NCBI GenBank assembly: GCA_035412805.1
Contig: DAONVO010000007.1
Span: 1-50,096, forward strand
Length of the DNA stretch: 50,096 nucleotides
Direction of reading: 5' to 3'
From: DTU018 sp029550685
Lineage (GTDB): Bacteria > Bacillota > Syntrophomonadia > Syntrophomonadales > Syntrophomonadaceae
Shown: in pieces, positions 24,787 through 33,963 of the stretch
How positions within the stretch are numbered: the first letter of the stretch is position 1
Layout of the letters: the number at the start of each line of letters is the position of its first letter
The notes under the pieces: generated by a model
What the model was told of the DNA's origin: nothing
Seen by the model: only the letters and a program-made list of their open reading frames with translations
The model's database searches: none
Position numbers and translations under genes: made by a program

Positions 24787-26709
24787 GTGCAGAAGAAAAC
24801 CAGGTTATCTCAATTGTTAGTATTATTTGTGGTTTTATCATTGGTGTTCGTGCCACCTTTGAGCGCAGCTGCTCCGCAAGCGGCTCCTGAAAAGGTGATT
24901 GATAACGAACTGGTGGTTTCCACGCTAGGTGGAGACGGTTCTATTGTAGCAATAAAGGTGCTTAATCAGTTAAGAGTCTTTGGAGATGGATCTTATTCAA
25001 TACAAGATTCCAGTAAGTTTAAACTTTCTTCCATCAGGAATCTATATGGTTCTGAAAAAATTAATTACAGTGGTGATAAGGTAAACGTAAACATCAGTGC
25101 CAGTGGGTTTTCAGACCTGTATTATCTGGCTCAGCTAGACAAAGACGAGATAGCTAAAATCGATCTACCAGTTAGTGTAAAAGTTGAATACTACTTGGAC
25201 GGTAAAAAGGTTCAGCCTTCCCAGATGGCCGGCAAGTCTGGACATATTAAAATAGTATGCGAAGTAGAAAACCTAACTGGTGAACTAAAGACTTTAGAAT
25301 TTAAGGATTCCAAAGAGGAGACCGTAACCAAGGAAATGATGGTTTATACTCCATATGCGGTTTCCATAAGCGGTGTACAGTTGGACAACGATAAGTTTGC
25401 CAATATTACTGCTCCTGGTGTAGCTGGGGAATCTCCAGAAGGCGTTCTGGCTAATGTACAGGGCGTTACTTCGGTTAGCTGGACGGTTCCTTTGATTCCG
25501 CCGGCTTATCCAGCCAAGCAGTATACTGTTTTAGAAGCTGATGCCAAGAATATCGAAATTCCCAGTTTCAATATTGGAGTAATGCCCATATTACCTACTA
25601 CTTCCTCCATCGACAATCTTACTGGAAGTTTAACTCAGCTTTATGATGGCTTTAACCAGATTGAACAGGGAATTGGAGCCAGTAACAAGGATGCTACTCT
25701 CCTGTACGGCTTGGCAGCTATAAAAGATGGTCTCGATCAGGTAGCCAGTGGTATTGGTACCGTAGAATCGAACCTGAAGACCATCAGGGTAGGATTGGCT
25801 AATCCTAATTTCGATGCCGAATCCTATAATATGGCTACTGGTACTGATGCCAAGGGAGCCACACCAGGTGCCAAGGATGCTATTTCCCTGATGAAGAACA
25901 CTATAGACTCTCAGCTTCTGGCAGCCTTCGGCGGGCAAAAGATGGCTTTAGGACTTATGGAGAATGCTATTGGCACCTCAGCCGATAGTGGACAGGAACC
26001 CTCCCTTAGTACCAGCCTTTACAATGATATTAACTACCTGAAGGCAGCAACCGCTGGAACTCCCGCCCAACAGGTAATTACCCAGGCTATTGAACCCAAA
26101 CTAAAGGCCATGAACAACAATGTCAAAGTATTCCGGGATGGCGGCGAAATGATAACCGCAACTGGAACTTTAGCTTTTCCTGCCAGCGTAAGTGCGGTAG
26201 AATTAGGTAGTAAGACATTGTCTGAAAAGTTGGGTCAGTTAGAAGGAGGCTTAACCATGGCCGTAATCGGACTGGGTGCCTTGGACCAGAAAGGTGAACC
26301 GGTTCCGGTAATGGCTAACGGAAAACCCGGCAGCCTTTTGTACGCTTTAGAATACCTGCAGCAGAGTATTAATGGTAAAATGATACCTGGTATTAACCAG
26401 CTGCAGGAAGGTGCCGGAAAGATCGGATCAGGTGCGTTAACCGCCAAAGATGCTATCAGTGTTGGTTTGCAGACCACCCCGGTTATGATGGCGGCTATGA
26501 ATGAAAAACTGGCTACAGCTGATACTTTCCTGGGTAAACCGGACGGAGCAGAAGGAACGGTGACCTATGTATTCCAGACTCCGGCTATTACCACTGAAGG
26601 GCAAGCTATGAAATATGGACTTGGTGCTATTGCCGTAGCCCTGATCCTGTTAATTGCGGTAGGCAGACCGCCCAAACAGGCATTCGAGGCTCCGGCTGAA
26701 CAAGCATAA
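24787..26709 (+). CDS. Secreted/membrane-anchored YhgE-like protein
   Basis: A 640-residue protein with an N-terminal signal peptide (about residues 1-29: charged start, LLVLFVVLSLVFVPPLSA, alanine-rich cleavage zone). A large extracytoplasmic region follows, then one C-terminal membrane segment (GLGAIAVALILLIAVG, near 612-627) and a short tail. The middle (about 285-590) has periodic glycine and leucine positions such as LYDGFNQIEQGIG and LYGLAAIKDGLDQVASGIG, the heptad-like pattern of YhgE/Pip proteins. Unlike full YhgE it lacks the multi-helix membrane domain at the end; the separate membrane protein upstream might supply it, which is speculation. The start is GTG, with GGGAGGG six bases upstream. 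Confidence 0.6.
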   Translation: MQKKTRLSQLLVLFVVLSLVFVPPLSAAAPQAAPEKVIDNELVVSTLGGDGSIVAIKVLNQLRVFGDGSYSIQDSSKFKLSSIRNLYGSEKINYSGDKVNVNISASGFSDLYYLAQLDKDEIAKIDLPVSVKVEYYLDGKKVQPSQMAGKSGHIKIVCEVENLTGELKTLEFKDSKEETVTKEMMVYTPYAVSISGVQLDNDKFANITAPGVAGESPEGVLANVQGVTSVSWTVPLIPPAYPAKQYTVLEADAKNIEIPSFNIGVMPILPTTSSIDNLTGSLTQLYDGFNQIEQGIGASNKDATLLYGLAAIKDGLDQVASGIGTVESNLKTIRVGLANPNFDAESYNMATGTDAKGATPGAKDAISLMKNTIDSQLLAAFGGQKMALGLMENAIGTSADSGQEPSLSTSLYNDINYLKAATAGTPAQQVITQAIEPKLKAMNNNVKVFRDGGEMITATGTLAFPASVSAVELGSKTLSEKLGQLEGGLTMAVIGLGALDQKGEPVPVMANGKPGSLLYALEYLQQSINGKMIPGINQLQEGAGKIGSGALTAKDAISVGLQTTPVMMAAMNEKLATADTFLGKPDGAEGTVTYVFQTPAITTEGQAMKYGLGAIAVALILLIAVGRPPKQAFEAPAEQA

Positions 26710-26736
26710 AAATTTTATCGGGAGGTAAGAAAAAAG

Positions 26737-27152
26737 ATGAAAAAAAGATGGATCGTGTTGTTAACTGTCGCCATGCTGTTTGCATTTACAGCAGGTGTAG
26801 TGGCTGGACCGGATGTGGAAAATATTACTGCCAGCCTTGCCAACGACATTAAGATCACCCTGAATGGAAAAGACTGGACCCCCATGGATAATGGCAACCC
26901 CATGGCTCCCATTGTCTACAATGGTAGAACCTATTTACCGGTGCGTGCAGTGGGTGAGGCTGTTGGCATAAAAGTTGATTGGGATGAAGCTACCCGTACT
27001 GTAATCCTGGGTGAAGCTCCAGCTCCTGCGGAAACCAAGGAACCTGCAGAAGAACCTGCTCCTGCTGAAGAACCTGCAGCCCCTGCTGAAGAAGAACCAG
27101 CAGCTCCTGCTGAGGAAGAGCCTGCTGCTCCTCCTGCTGACTTAGCTATTGA
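26737..27152 (+). CDS. Copper amine oxidase N-terminal-domain secreted protein, 3' end lost in assembly gap
   Basis: The visible 138 residues are a signal peptide (MKKRWIVLLTVAMLFAFTAG), one copper-amine-oxidase-N domain (about 40-92: ITLNGKDWTPMDNG, VYNGRTYLPVRAVGEAVG, WDEATRTVILG) and a low-complexity Pro-Ala-Glu linker with PAEEEPAAP repeats. This small domain is common on Firmicutes surface proteins and does not itself imply amine oxidase activity; it is thought to help attach proteins to the wall. The ribosome binding site GGGAGG lies 10 bases upstream. The C-terminal domain that would reveal function is in the gap. Spacing of 27 bases from the YhgE-like gene suggests one operon. Confidence 0.8.
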
Positions 27153-27252
27153 NNNNNNNNNNNNNNNNNNNNNNNNNNNNNNNNNNNNNNNNNNNNNNNN
27201 NNNNNNNNNNNNNNNNNNNNNNNNNNNNNNNNNNNNNNNNNNNNNNNNNNNN
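27153..27252. other. Assembly gap of 100 N
   Basis: Exactly 100 unknown bases, the conventional placeholder for a scaffold gap of unestimated size. Sequence on the two sides belongs to unrelated genes, so an unknown amount of DNA is missing. The frame happens to stay open across it, producing a false 483-residue fusion. Confidence 0.99.
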
Positions 27253-28188
27253 ACCGATCACCAGACCTTGGATGGACTGGACCAGGGTTTGGAAGGATAC
27301 TATGATAAAACTTTGGTTTTAATCGGCATGGAGGTAAATGAACATAGCCATCATTATCTGGCTCTGGATGTTGGGGCGGTAGTCCCTGATAATGAGAGTC
27401 ACCCCCAGAAGGTAATTGACGATGTAAACCAGCAGAAAGGTATCGGGATTATTGCCCATCCTATTGAAAGAGGATCAAAATTTTATCATAATGGGTTGAC
27501 CTTTTTGTGGACCGACTGGTCGGTGCGGAATTTCCAAGGCATAGAAATTTGGAATCATTTATCCCGTTGGCGTGATGAATTGACTGGCATTTTGAAAGGA
27601 TTGCTGCTGGTGTTTAAACCATCGTTAGCGCTACACAAAGGCCCCTACCGGGAGACGCTAAAAATTCTTGATCGTTATCAAGTGCAGGGTGAGCGGGTTT
27701 TTGCCTATGGAGGTTCTGACGCTCACGGAATTAGAATTAAACTACCGCTGATCGGCATAGAAATTGGTTCCTATGAACAGGGATTTCGTTCAATTAATAT
27801 GCATATTTTGACCGAGCAGCCGAGGCAGAATAGCTTGGATCACGACCGTAAACTTATCTACCAGGCTTTGGCCAAAGGAAACAGCTGGGTAAGTTGTGAT
27901 TATTATCTCAATAGCCGGGGATTTCGCTTTGAGGCCCAAAGTCCTCAGGGCAGGTGGGGGATGGGGAGTACCATACCCTGGCACCGGGGCATAGATTTAT
28001 ATGTCAAAACTCCTTATCCGGCCCGGGTGTCGATGCTGCGCAATGGAAGACCTTGGGCGACAAGCCAGGGAGATAAACACCGGTTTTCCGTAAATCGCAG
28101 TGGTGTTTACCGGGTCGAAGCTGAGCACCGCCGAGGATGGAGTTGGCAACCCTGGATATTCTCCAACCCTATTTGGATCATTGAATGA
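27253..28188 (+). CDS. PHP-domain metal-dependent phosphoesterase, 5' end lost in assembly gap
   Basis: The last 311 residues of a PHP-family protein. It begins inside the motif TDHQT that normally follows the first HxH strand. Further metal-site signatures are GMEVNEHSHHYLAL (near 30), IAHPIERGS (near 71) and GGSDAHG (near 156). The first histidine pair and start codon are missing. A C-terminal beta-rich region of about 100 residues (from about 210) follows the catalytic part. PHP proteins hydrolyse phosphoesters, but the substrate here is not evident. It lies upstream of the dcw cluster and is separated from it by a terminator. Confidence 0.8.
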   Translation, partial: TDHQTLDGLDQGLEGYYDKTLVLIGMEVNEHSHHYLALDVGAVVPDNESHPQKVIDDVNQQKGIGIIAHPIERGSKFYHNGLTFLWTDWSVRNFQGIEIWNHLSRWRDELTGILKGLLLVFKPSLALHKGPYRETLKILDRYQVQGERVFAYGGSDAHGIRIKLPLIGIEIGSYEQGFRSINMHILTEQPRQNSLDHDRKLIYQALAKGNSWVSCDYYLNSRGFRFEAQSPQGRWGMGSTIPWHRGIDLYVKTPYPARVSMLRNGRPWATSQGDKHRFSVNRSGVYRVEAEHRRGWSWQPWIFSNPIWIIE

Positions 28189-28278
28189 CAAAAAGCTAAA
28201 TCTCACAGAATGACATAGGTCATTAGATAACTAGGACAAAAGTACAATATTTTGTACAAAAATATTTTCAATAAGGAG

Positions 28279-28317
28279 GCTGAATTGCGCTATAAATGGG
28301 CAAATTCAGCTTTTTTC
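28279..28317 (+). terminator. Intrinsic terminator before the dcw cluster
   Basis: GCTGAATT (28279-28286) pairs with AATTCAGC (28303-28310), and inner GC pairs extend the stem. Six Ts follow. It isolates the PHP gene from mraZ. Confidence 0.85.
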
Positions 28318-28393
28318 TTGCATGTGGTGACGAAAAAACAACTATGTAATTAATTTCACAAAGCAGGTACAGGAGATCTCTAAATAGAATAGA

Positions 28394-28423
28394 GTGGATT
28401 AAAGTGGGGAAAAGTGGTAGACT
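28394..28423 (+). promoter_or_regulatory. Probable MraZ operator: three GTGG repeats with 10-base period
   Basis: GTGG occurs at 28394-28397, 28404-28407 and 28414-28417, giving GTGGATTAAA, GTGGGGAAAA and GTGGTAGACT in a row. MraZ is known to bind short TGGGN direct repeats separated by five bases ahead of its own gene. The position, 40-70 bases before mraZ, fits autoregulation of the dcw operon. A promoter should lie just upstream; TTGCAT (28318-28323) and TATGTA (28343-28348) are a weak candidate with 19-base spacing. Confidence 0.7.
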
Positions 28424-28462
28424 ATCCCTGAAGTCACTCTTAAAGCAGGGGGTTAAGCGATA

Positions 28463-28894
28463 ATGTTCTTGGGTGAATATCAACATTCACTGGACAATAA
28501 GGGTCGCATAACTGTGCCTGCTAAGTTTAGGGATCAGCTCAGTGATCGTTTTGTGGCTACCAAGGGTTTGGAGAACTGTATTTTTCTGTTCCCATTAAAT
28601 GAGTGGCACAACATAGAAGAAAAACTCCGTTCGCTGCCCATGACTCGTGCTGATGCCCGTTCTTTCGTACGATTTTTTTTCTCCGGTGCCTCAGAATTAG
28701 AAGTGGATAAGCAGGGAAGAACGGTATTACCGGCGAATTTAAGGGAATATGCAGGAATCGACAAAGATGTTGTCATTATAGGGGTGGGGTCTCGAGCCGA
28801 GATTTGGGCTAGTGATAAATGGGAAGAATACAACCAGGATAAAGCCGGGCGTTACGAGCAACTGGCTGAAAATCTTGTAGATCTCGGCATTTAG
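28463..28894 (+). CDS. mraZ: Transcriptional regulator MraZ
   Basis: MraZ (143 residues) is a DNA-binding regulator of the division and cell-wall cluster. It contains two AbrB-like half-domains, each with the signature DxxGR: DNKGR at 11-15 and DKQGR at 82-86. It starts with MFLGEYQHSLD, the family's usual opening. The ATG has AGGGGGT about nine bases upstream. It is the first gene of the dcw operon, ten bases before rsmH, and three GTGG repeats ahead of it are the expected autoregulatory site. Confidence 0.97.
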   Translation: MFLGEYQHSLDNKGRITVPAKFRDQLSDRFVATKGLENCIFLFPLNEWHNIEEKLRSLPMTRADARSFVRFFFSGASELEVDKQGRTVLPANLREYAGIDKDVVIIGVGSRAEIWASDKWEEYNQDKAGRYEQLAENLVDLGI

Positions 28895-28904
28895 GAGAGA
28901 TAAT

Positions 28905-29825
28905 TTGCACCAGCCTGTATTGCTTTATGAAACTATTTTCTATTTACTTAATAAGCCTGACGGTATCTATGTGGACGGTACCGTAGGCGGAGGCGGACAT
29001 CTGCACGAATTACTGCAGAAGTTAAATGAAAATGCTCGGATTCTGGCTTTAGATAAGGATCTGCATACTCTGGAAGAAACCAAAAGAAGGTTTCAACATG
29101 ACCCCCGAGTGATATTTGTACATGAGGATTTCCGCCATTTAAGCCGGGTCCTGGCAGAGCATAACTTGACTAAAGTGGATGGAATAATGCTGGATCTGGG
29201 GGTATCATCTTTTCAACTTGACCTGGAAGAGCGAGGGTTCAGCTTTCATGATGATGCCAGATTAGATATGAGGATGAACAGGCAGGATCAGTTATCCGCC
29301 TGGGATGTAGTAAATACATATGATGAATCAGATCTGGTCAGGATTTTAATCCAGTATGGGGAAGAAAAATATGCCCGCTCTATTGTCAGTAATATAATAA
29401 AGAAGAGACAGGGCAAAACCATTGATACTACTTTAGAGCTGGCCGAATTAATCAAGGATTCGGTTCCAGCCAGTTATAGACGAGAGAAGCATCCGGCCCG
29501 TAAGACTTTTCAAGCTCTGCGGATGGAGGTTAATGATGAATTAGGTGCTATCGAAACTGTGTTGCCCCAAGCGGTAGAGCTTCTTAATCCGGGAGGTCGG
29601 TTATGTGTAATTACTTTTCATTCACTGGAGGACCGTCTCGTAAAACACTTTATGCAGTGGGAGGCTCGGACATGTATCTGTCCGCCGGGATTACCGGTAT
29701 GTACATGCAATCACCAGGCCAGATTAGAAATATTAACTCGTAAACCAGTTCAGCCTACTCCGGAAGAATGCCAGCGCAACCCGAGATCACGCAGCGCGAA
29801 ACTCCGGGCAGCCAGCAGAATCTAG
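28905..29825 (+). CDS. rsmH: 16S rRNA (cytosine1402-N4)-methyltransferase
   Basis: RsmH methylates N4 of C1402 in the decoding centre of 16S rRNA, using S-adenosylmethionine. The 306-residue protein shows the SAM-binding loop DGTVGGGGH at 24-32, LDLGVSSFQLD near 97 and VITFHSLEDRLVK near 235, all diagnostic. The start is TTG, with AGGAGA eight bases upstream; no ATG or GTG in the frame would retain the family N-terminus HQPVLL. Its place as second gene of the dcw cluster is standard. Confidence 0.96.
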   Translation: MHQPVLLYETIFYLLNKPDGIYVDGTVGGGGHLHELLQKLNENARILALDKDLHTLEETKRRFQHDPRVIFVHEDFRHLSRVLAEHNLTKVDGIMLDLGVSSFQLDLEERGFSFHDDARLDMRMNRQDQLSAWDVVNTYDESDLVRILIQYGEEKYARSIVSNIIKKRQGKTIDTTLELAELIKDSVPASYRREKHPARKTFQALRMEVNDELGAIETVLPQAVELLNPGGRLCVITFHSLEDRLVKHFMQWEARTCICPPGLPVCTCNHQARLEILTRKPVQPTPEECQRNPRSRSAKLRAASRI

Positions 29826-29852
29826 TTCTAGTAGTCAGGGAGGACGAATAGG

Positions 29853-30329
29853 ATGATACAGGCAGGCTTAGATTATGCAAATAATTGGGATCCTCAGTCT
29901 TTTTACCGGCCGGTACCGCAAGTTAAAAAAGTGCGTCGTACTTATCGAAAAACTAATCCTAAAGGAAAAGTGGTTTTTAAAGCTGCGGTTGCCTTGTTCG
30001 TCTATGCCCTGATTCTGGTTTATCTGTGTATTAAAGGTGCTGTTCTGGGATATCAGATTGTTGCCTTGGAAAAGGAAATACAGGAATTAGAAACGGTTAA
30101 CCGGCGTATTGAATATACCGTAGCTCAAAAGTGCTCCCTGGATTATGTTGAAGCTGCTGCTATGCAATTGGGCATGGAAAAAGCATCGCAAGGTATAGCT
30201 GTCGCAGTATTACCGGATATTGAACAGGTGACTATAGATGAAAATACCGAAACCCCCACTCAGGCAGAAAAGAATCCCTTAAATAAGCTATATAATAACC
30301 TACTTATGCTTGCCCACCGTAATCCATAA
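29853..30329 (+). CDS. ftsL: FtsL-like cell division protein
   Basis: A 158-residue bitopic membrane protein in the FtsL position between rsmH and the division PBP. A basic cytoplasmic region of about 45 residues is followed by one membrane segment (VFKAAVALFVYALILVYLCI, about 45-64) and a short periplasmic-side coiled coil (VALEKEIQELETVNRRIEYTV). FtsL joins FtsQ/DivIB and DivIC in the complex that activates septal wall synthesis. Sequence conservation in this family is low, so the call rests on topology and position. Confidence 0.82.
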   Translation: MIQAGLDYANNWDPQSFYRPVPQVKKVRRTYRKTNPKGKVVFKAAVALFVYALILVYLCIKGAVLGYQIVALEKEIQELETVNRRIEYTVAQKCSLDYVEAAAMQLGMEKASQGIAVAVLPDIEQVTIDENTETPTQAEKNPLNKLYNNLLMLAHRNP

Positions 30330-30348
30330 TGCAGCGAGGTGAACCTCT

Positions 30349-32469
30349 ATGCAAACAACCAATCTGCAGGTTCGAAAGCGTATTGCCACGCTTTTTTTCT
30401 TATTTACTATGATATTTCTTTTGCTGGGGTGCCGTATCTTTTGGGTTCAATTTGTAAGGGGAGCGGAATTATCAGAAAAGGCCCTGCAAAACCGTATGCG
30501 TGATATCCCTGTGAAAGCTAAAAGGGGAATAATATATGACCGTAATGGTGAAGAATTAGCTATTTCGATCAGTGCTGATTCGGTATATGCCATACCTGCA
30601 GAAGTGCTGGCTTCCAAAGAGGAAAAGGAAGTAGCCGCCAAGTTGGCTGCCATTTTGGAAATGGATGAAGATAATTTATATCGACGAATCACTCGTACCA
30701 GTTCCTTTGAGTGGGTAAAACGGCAGATAAAACCAGAACAAGCCCAGGAGATAAGGGAAGCCGACCTTCCCGGTATTGGTCTTACCGAGGAGAGTCGCCG
30801 GTATTATCCCAAAAATACACTGGCTAGCCACATCTTAGGTATATCCGGTGTTGACCATAATGGCTTAGAAGGTATCGATTTCTATTACGACGACTTGGTG
30901 GGAGGTACCGAAGGAAGAATCGTGGTGGAGCATGATGCTGCTAACCGTCCTATACCTGAAGCCATTCACAAGTATATTCCTCCTGTGGACGGCGCTAACT
31001 TAGTACTTACTATCGATGAAACCATTCAATATATAACTGAACGTGAGCTCGACAAGGTATTCAAAGAACGCCAGGCCAAATCCGCCGCGGCCATAGTTAT
31101 GGACCCTGCTACGGGGGAAATACTGGCTATGGCTTCACGTCCTACCTTTGATCCCAATAATTACAATGATTATCCTGCTCAAAATCGCAGAAATTATGCC
31201 ATCAATGATGCTTTTGAACCCGGGTCTACCATGAAAATATGCACCGCTGCTATGGCATTGGAAGAGAAGATTGTTGGATCAACAAGTCAGTTTTATTGTC
31301 CCGGATATATAAAGGTGGGTAAGGAAACCATTCGCTGTTCGGCTGGCACCTCCCATGGCAGTCAGACTTTCGCGGAAATTGTGGAGAATTCATGTAACGT
31401 TGGCTTTGTGCAAGTAGGTTTAGACTTGGGCCTGGAAAGGTATTATAAATATTTACATGCCTTTGGTTTTGGGAAGACTACTGGCATAGATCTGCCTGGT
31501 GAAGCTGAAGGTATTATAGTGCCTCAATCTAGAGCTATGCAGATAGACCTGGCTACTATGGCCTTCGGGCAGGCTAATGCCGTAACTGCCATTCAGATGA
31601 CTACTGCCGTAGCAGCTGTTGCCAATGATGGCAAACTCATGCAACCACACCTGGTGCGGCAAGTCATAGATAAGGACGGCCAGGTAATTAAACAGGTTGA
31701 GCCTAAGACTGTCAGACAGGTTATTTCTTCAGAAACTGCTCGGGAATTATGCGAGATATTGGAAGGTGAGGTAACCAACGGAACTGGCAAGAATGCATTT
31801 ATGCCAGGGTATCGTGCAGCTGGAAAAACCGGGACCGCACAAAAGATATCTCCTACTGGAGGATATTTGTCCAATGAGTATGTAGCTTCGTTTATTGGTT
31901 TTGCACCAGCGGATGATCCTCGCCTGGTATGTATGGTTGTAGTTGATGCTCCCCAGGGTTATCCCTACTATGGAGGGTGGGTGGCGGCTCCTGTATTCAA
32001 GGCTATCATGGAGGACTCCCTGCGCTACCTGGACGTTCCCAAACGAGATGAGCATGACCTCACGGCAGAAAACCAACCTGCCATAGAAAAGGTTTTAGTA
32101 CCGGATGTGGTTAACCTGCCTTTAGCAGAAGCTCTCACCACCATAAAAGCTCGGGGTTTGGCTGTAAAAGTAACCGGAGAAGGCAATATTGTATGGCAGC
32201 AAACCCCTAAACCAAATACCAGATTGCCTCAAAATTCTGAGGTTATCATATACTTATCTCCTTTTGACCAGGCAGGAGAGAATACCGAGGTGACGGTACC
32301 GGATCTGCAGGGTAAATCTATGAAAGAAGTGGCAAAAATCTTAGCAGATCTAGGACTTCACCTGATACCGGAAGGGTTTGGCCTGGCTTACGAACAGTCG
32401 CCGGCGGCAGGTAAAGTAGTTACCAGTGGATCAAATATTAAAGTTAAATTCCAGCCAGTGGGGGAATAA
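30349..32469 (+). CDS. Class B penicillin-binding protein with two PASTA domains (FtsI/SpoVD type)
   Basis: A 706-residue septal transpeptidase. It has an N-terminal membrane anchor (IATLFFLFTMIFLLLGC), a dimerisation domain and a transpeptidase domain. The active-site motifs are complete: STMK (in EPGSTMKICTA, near 293), SCN (in ENSCNVGF, near 349) and KTG (in AAGKTGTAQ, near 494). Two PASTA domains follow (about 585-640 and 645-705). In Bacillus the two homologues at this locus are PBP2B (vegetative, two PASTA) and SpoVD (spore, one PASTA). Only one gene is present here, so it may serve division, sporulation or both. It forms a pair with the FtsW/SpoVE flippase-like polymerase downstream. 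Confidence 0.92.
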   Translation: MQTTNLQVRKRIATLFFLFTMIFLLLGCRIFWVQFVRGAELSEKALQNRMRDIPVKAKRGIIYDRNGEELAISISADSVYAIPAEVLASKEEKEVAAKLAAILEMDEDNLYRRITRTSSFEWVKRQIKPEQAQEIREADLPGIGLTEESRRYYPKNTLASHILGISGVDHNGLEGIDFYYDDLVGGTEGRIVVEHDAANRPIPEAIHKYIPPVDGANLVLTIDETIQYITERELDKVFKERQAKSAAAIVMDPATGEILAMASRPTFDPNNYNDYPAQNRRNYAINDAFEPGSTMKICTAAMALEEKIVGSTSQFYCPGYIKVGKETIRCSAGTSHGSQTFAEIVENSCNVGFVQVGLDLGLERYYKYLHAFGFGKTTGIDLPGEAEGIIVPQSRAMQIDLATMAFGQANAVTAIQMTTAVAAVANDGKLMQPHLVRQVIDKDGQVIKQVEPKTVRQVISSETARELCEILEGEVTNGTGKNAFMPGYRAAGKTGTAQKISPTGGYLSNEYVASFIGFAPADDPRLVCMVVVDAPQGYPYYGGWVAAPVFKAIMEDSLRYLDVPKRDEHDLTAENQPAIEKVLVPDVVNLPLAEALTTIKARGLAVKVTGEGNIVWQQTPKPNTRLPQNSEVIIYLSPFDQAGENTEVTVPDLQGKSMKEVAKILADLGLHLIPEGFGLAYEQSPAAGKVVTSGSNIKVKFQPVGE

Positions 32470-32494
32470 CCGATTTATGAAAGGATGATCATCC

Positions 32495-33961
32495 ATGCGG
32501 TTAGATCAGGTATGCTCAGGCATTGATTATATTATTATCCAGGGAAGTCTGGAAACTGAGATTACTGGTATTTGCTATGATTCACGCCAAGTTGGTCCTG
32601 GGAACCTTTTTGTATGTGTAGTTGGACAAAATACCGATGGGCACCAGTATGCTCATCAGGCTGTTCAATCGGGGGCCGCGGCTGTACTGGCGGAAAAGGA
32701 AATAGATGTAGGCAGCCAGGCTGCTTTGATACTCACTGCTGATACTCGTTTAGGATTGGCTAAGGCTGCTGCCAATTTTTATGGCCATCCATCCAAGCAG
32801 TTACGGGTGGTTGGAGTAACAGGTACTAATGGAAAAACTACCACTACCCATCTTATACAGGCGATTCTAAGTGAATATAATAAATCAGCCGGAATATTAG
32901 GAACCTTGTATGCTCGCTTGGGGGATATTACCAAACAATACGGACATACCACCCCAGAATCTGTTGATATTCAGGAATTCTTCCGGTTGTTAGTTGATAA
33001 TGGAGCTGACTATGCGGTTATGGAGGTGTCTTCCCATGCTTTGGATCTACACCGTGTAGACACCATTCACTTCGATGCAGCCATATTTACTAATCTTACT
33101 CAGGATCATCTGGATTACCACCAAACTATGGAAAACTATCGAGAAGCTAAGCTGAAACTGTTCAGAATGGTAGACGAGAAGCCGGAAAACTTTTGTATTG
33201 TAAACAAGGATGACCCATCATCCCCTTATTTCACTCAAGCATCCCCGGTTCCGTATTATACTTATGGAATTAAATCCGCTGCTGATGTACGAGCGGTGGA
33301 AATACGAAGTACTCTTAAAGGTACCCAATTCAAAGTGCTATTTGAAAACCAGTCATTTACCATTACCATGAAATTAATTGGCGGATTTAGCGTATATAAT
33401 GCTTTAGCTGCTATTACTTTTGCTTTGGCAGAAAAAATACCAGTTCCGGTTATTCAACAGGCATTTTTAAATATTGAAGGAGTAGCTGGCCGGTTTGAAC
33501 AGGTTGATCTGGGACAGGATTATACTGTGGTAGTGGATTATGCCCATACCCCTGACGGGCTGGAGAACATTTTACGGACCGCCCGGCAGCTAGCTGGGAA
33601 TCGATTGATTACTGTATTTGGCTGTGGCGGTGACCGGGATAAGACTAAAAGGCCGTTGATGGGTGAAATTGCCGGGCGCTATTCAGATTTTTGCATTGTG
33701 ACTTCAGATAACCCGCGCACTGAAGACCCCCAGGCTATTATTGATGATATTTTGCCCGGGTTAAACCGGGTGGAAACGTCTCGTTACGCAGTTGTTCCTG
33801 ACCGCCGTGAAGCTATCAGACATGCCATTAACATAGCTAAAAGTGGTGATTTAGTAGTAATAGCCGGGAAAGGGCATGAAACTTACCAACTGGTTATGGG
33901 GCAGGTTTTAGATTTTGATGATCGTATAGTAGCTGCAGAAATGATTAAGGAGAAGATGTAA
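32495..33961 (+). CDS. murE: UDP-N-acetylmuramoyl-tripeptide synthetase MurE
   Basis: MurE adds the third amino acid of the stem peptide. The 488-residue protein has the ATP loop GVTGTNGKTTTTH near 108 and the DNPR motif (SDNPRTEDP near 411). DNPR is the signature of enzymes that use meso-diaminopimelate, so the wall is probably of the DAP type. The start is an ATG with GAAAGGATGATC upstream. Only two bases separate its stop from the murF start. Confidence 0.96.
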   Translation: MRLDQVCSGIDYIIIQGSLETEITGICYDSRQVGPGNLFVCVVGQNTDGHQYAHQAVQSGAAAVLAEKEIDVGSQAALILTADTRLGLAKAAANFYGHPSKQLRVVGVTGTNGKTTTTHLIQAILSEYNKSAGILGTLYARLGDITKQYGHTTPESVDIQEFFRLLVDNGADYAVMEVSSHALDLHRVDTIHFDAAIFTNLTQDHLDYHQTMENYREAKLKLFRMVDEKPENFCIVNKDDPSSPYFTQASPVPYYTYGIKSAADVRAVEIRSTLKGTQFKVLFENQSFTITMKLIGGFSVYNALAAITFALAEKIPVPVIQQAFLNIEGVAGRFEQVDLGQDYTVVVDYAHTPDGLENILRTARQLAGNRLITVFGCGGDRDKTKRPLMGEIAGRYSDFCIVTSDNPRTEDPQAIIDDILPGLNRVETSRYAVVPDRREAIRHAINIAKSGDLVVIAGKGHETYQLVMGQVLDFDDRIVAAEMIKEKM

Positions 33962-33963
33962 TT

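Noticed and set aside
27030..27140. Tandem DNA repeat coding for PAEEEPAAP as a separate mobile or satellite element
   Set aside because: It is a low-complexity linker within a surface protein, common behind CuAO-N domains.
26737..28188. A single 483-residue fusion of CuAO-N and PHP domains
   Set aside because: The middle is 100 Ns, a scaffold gap; the two halves are unrelated proteins.
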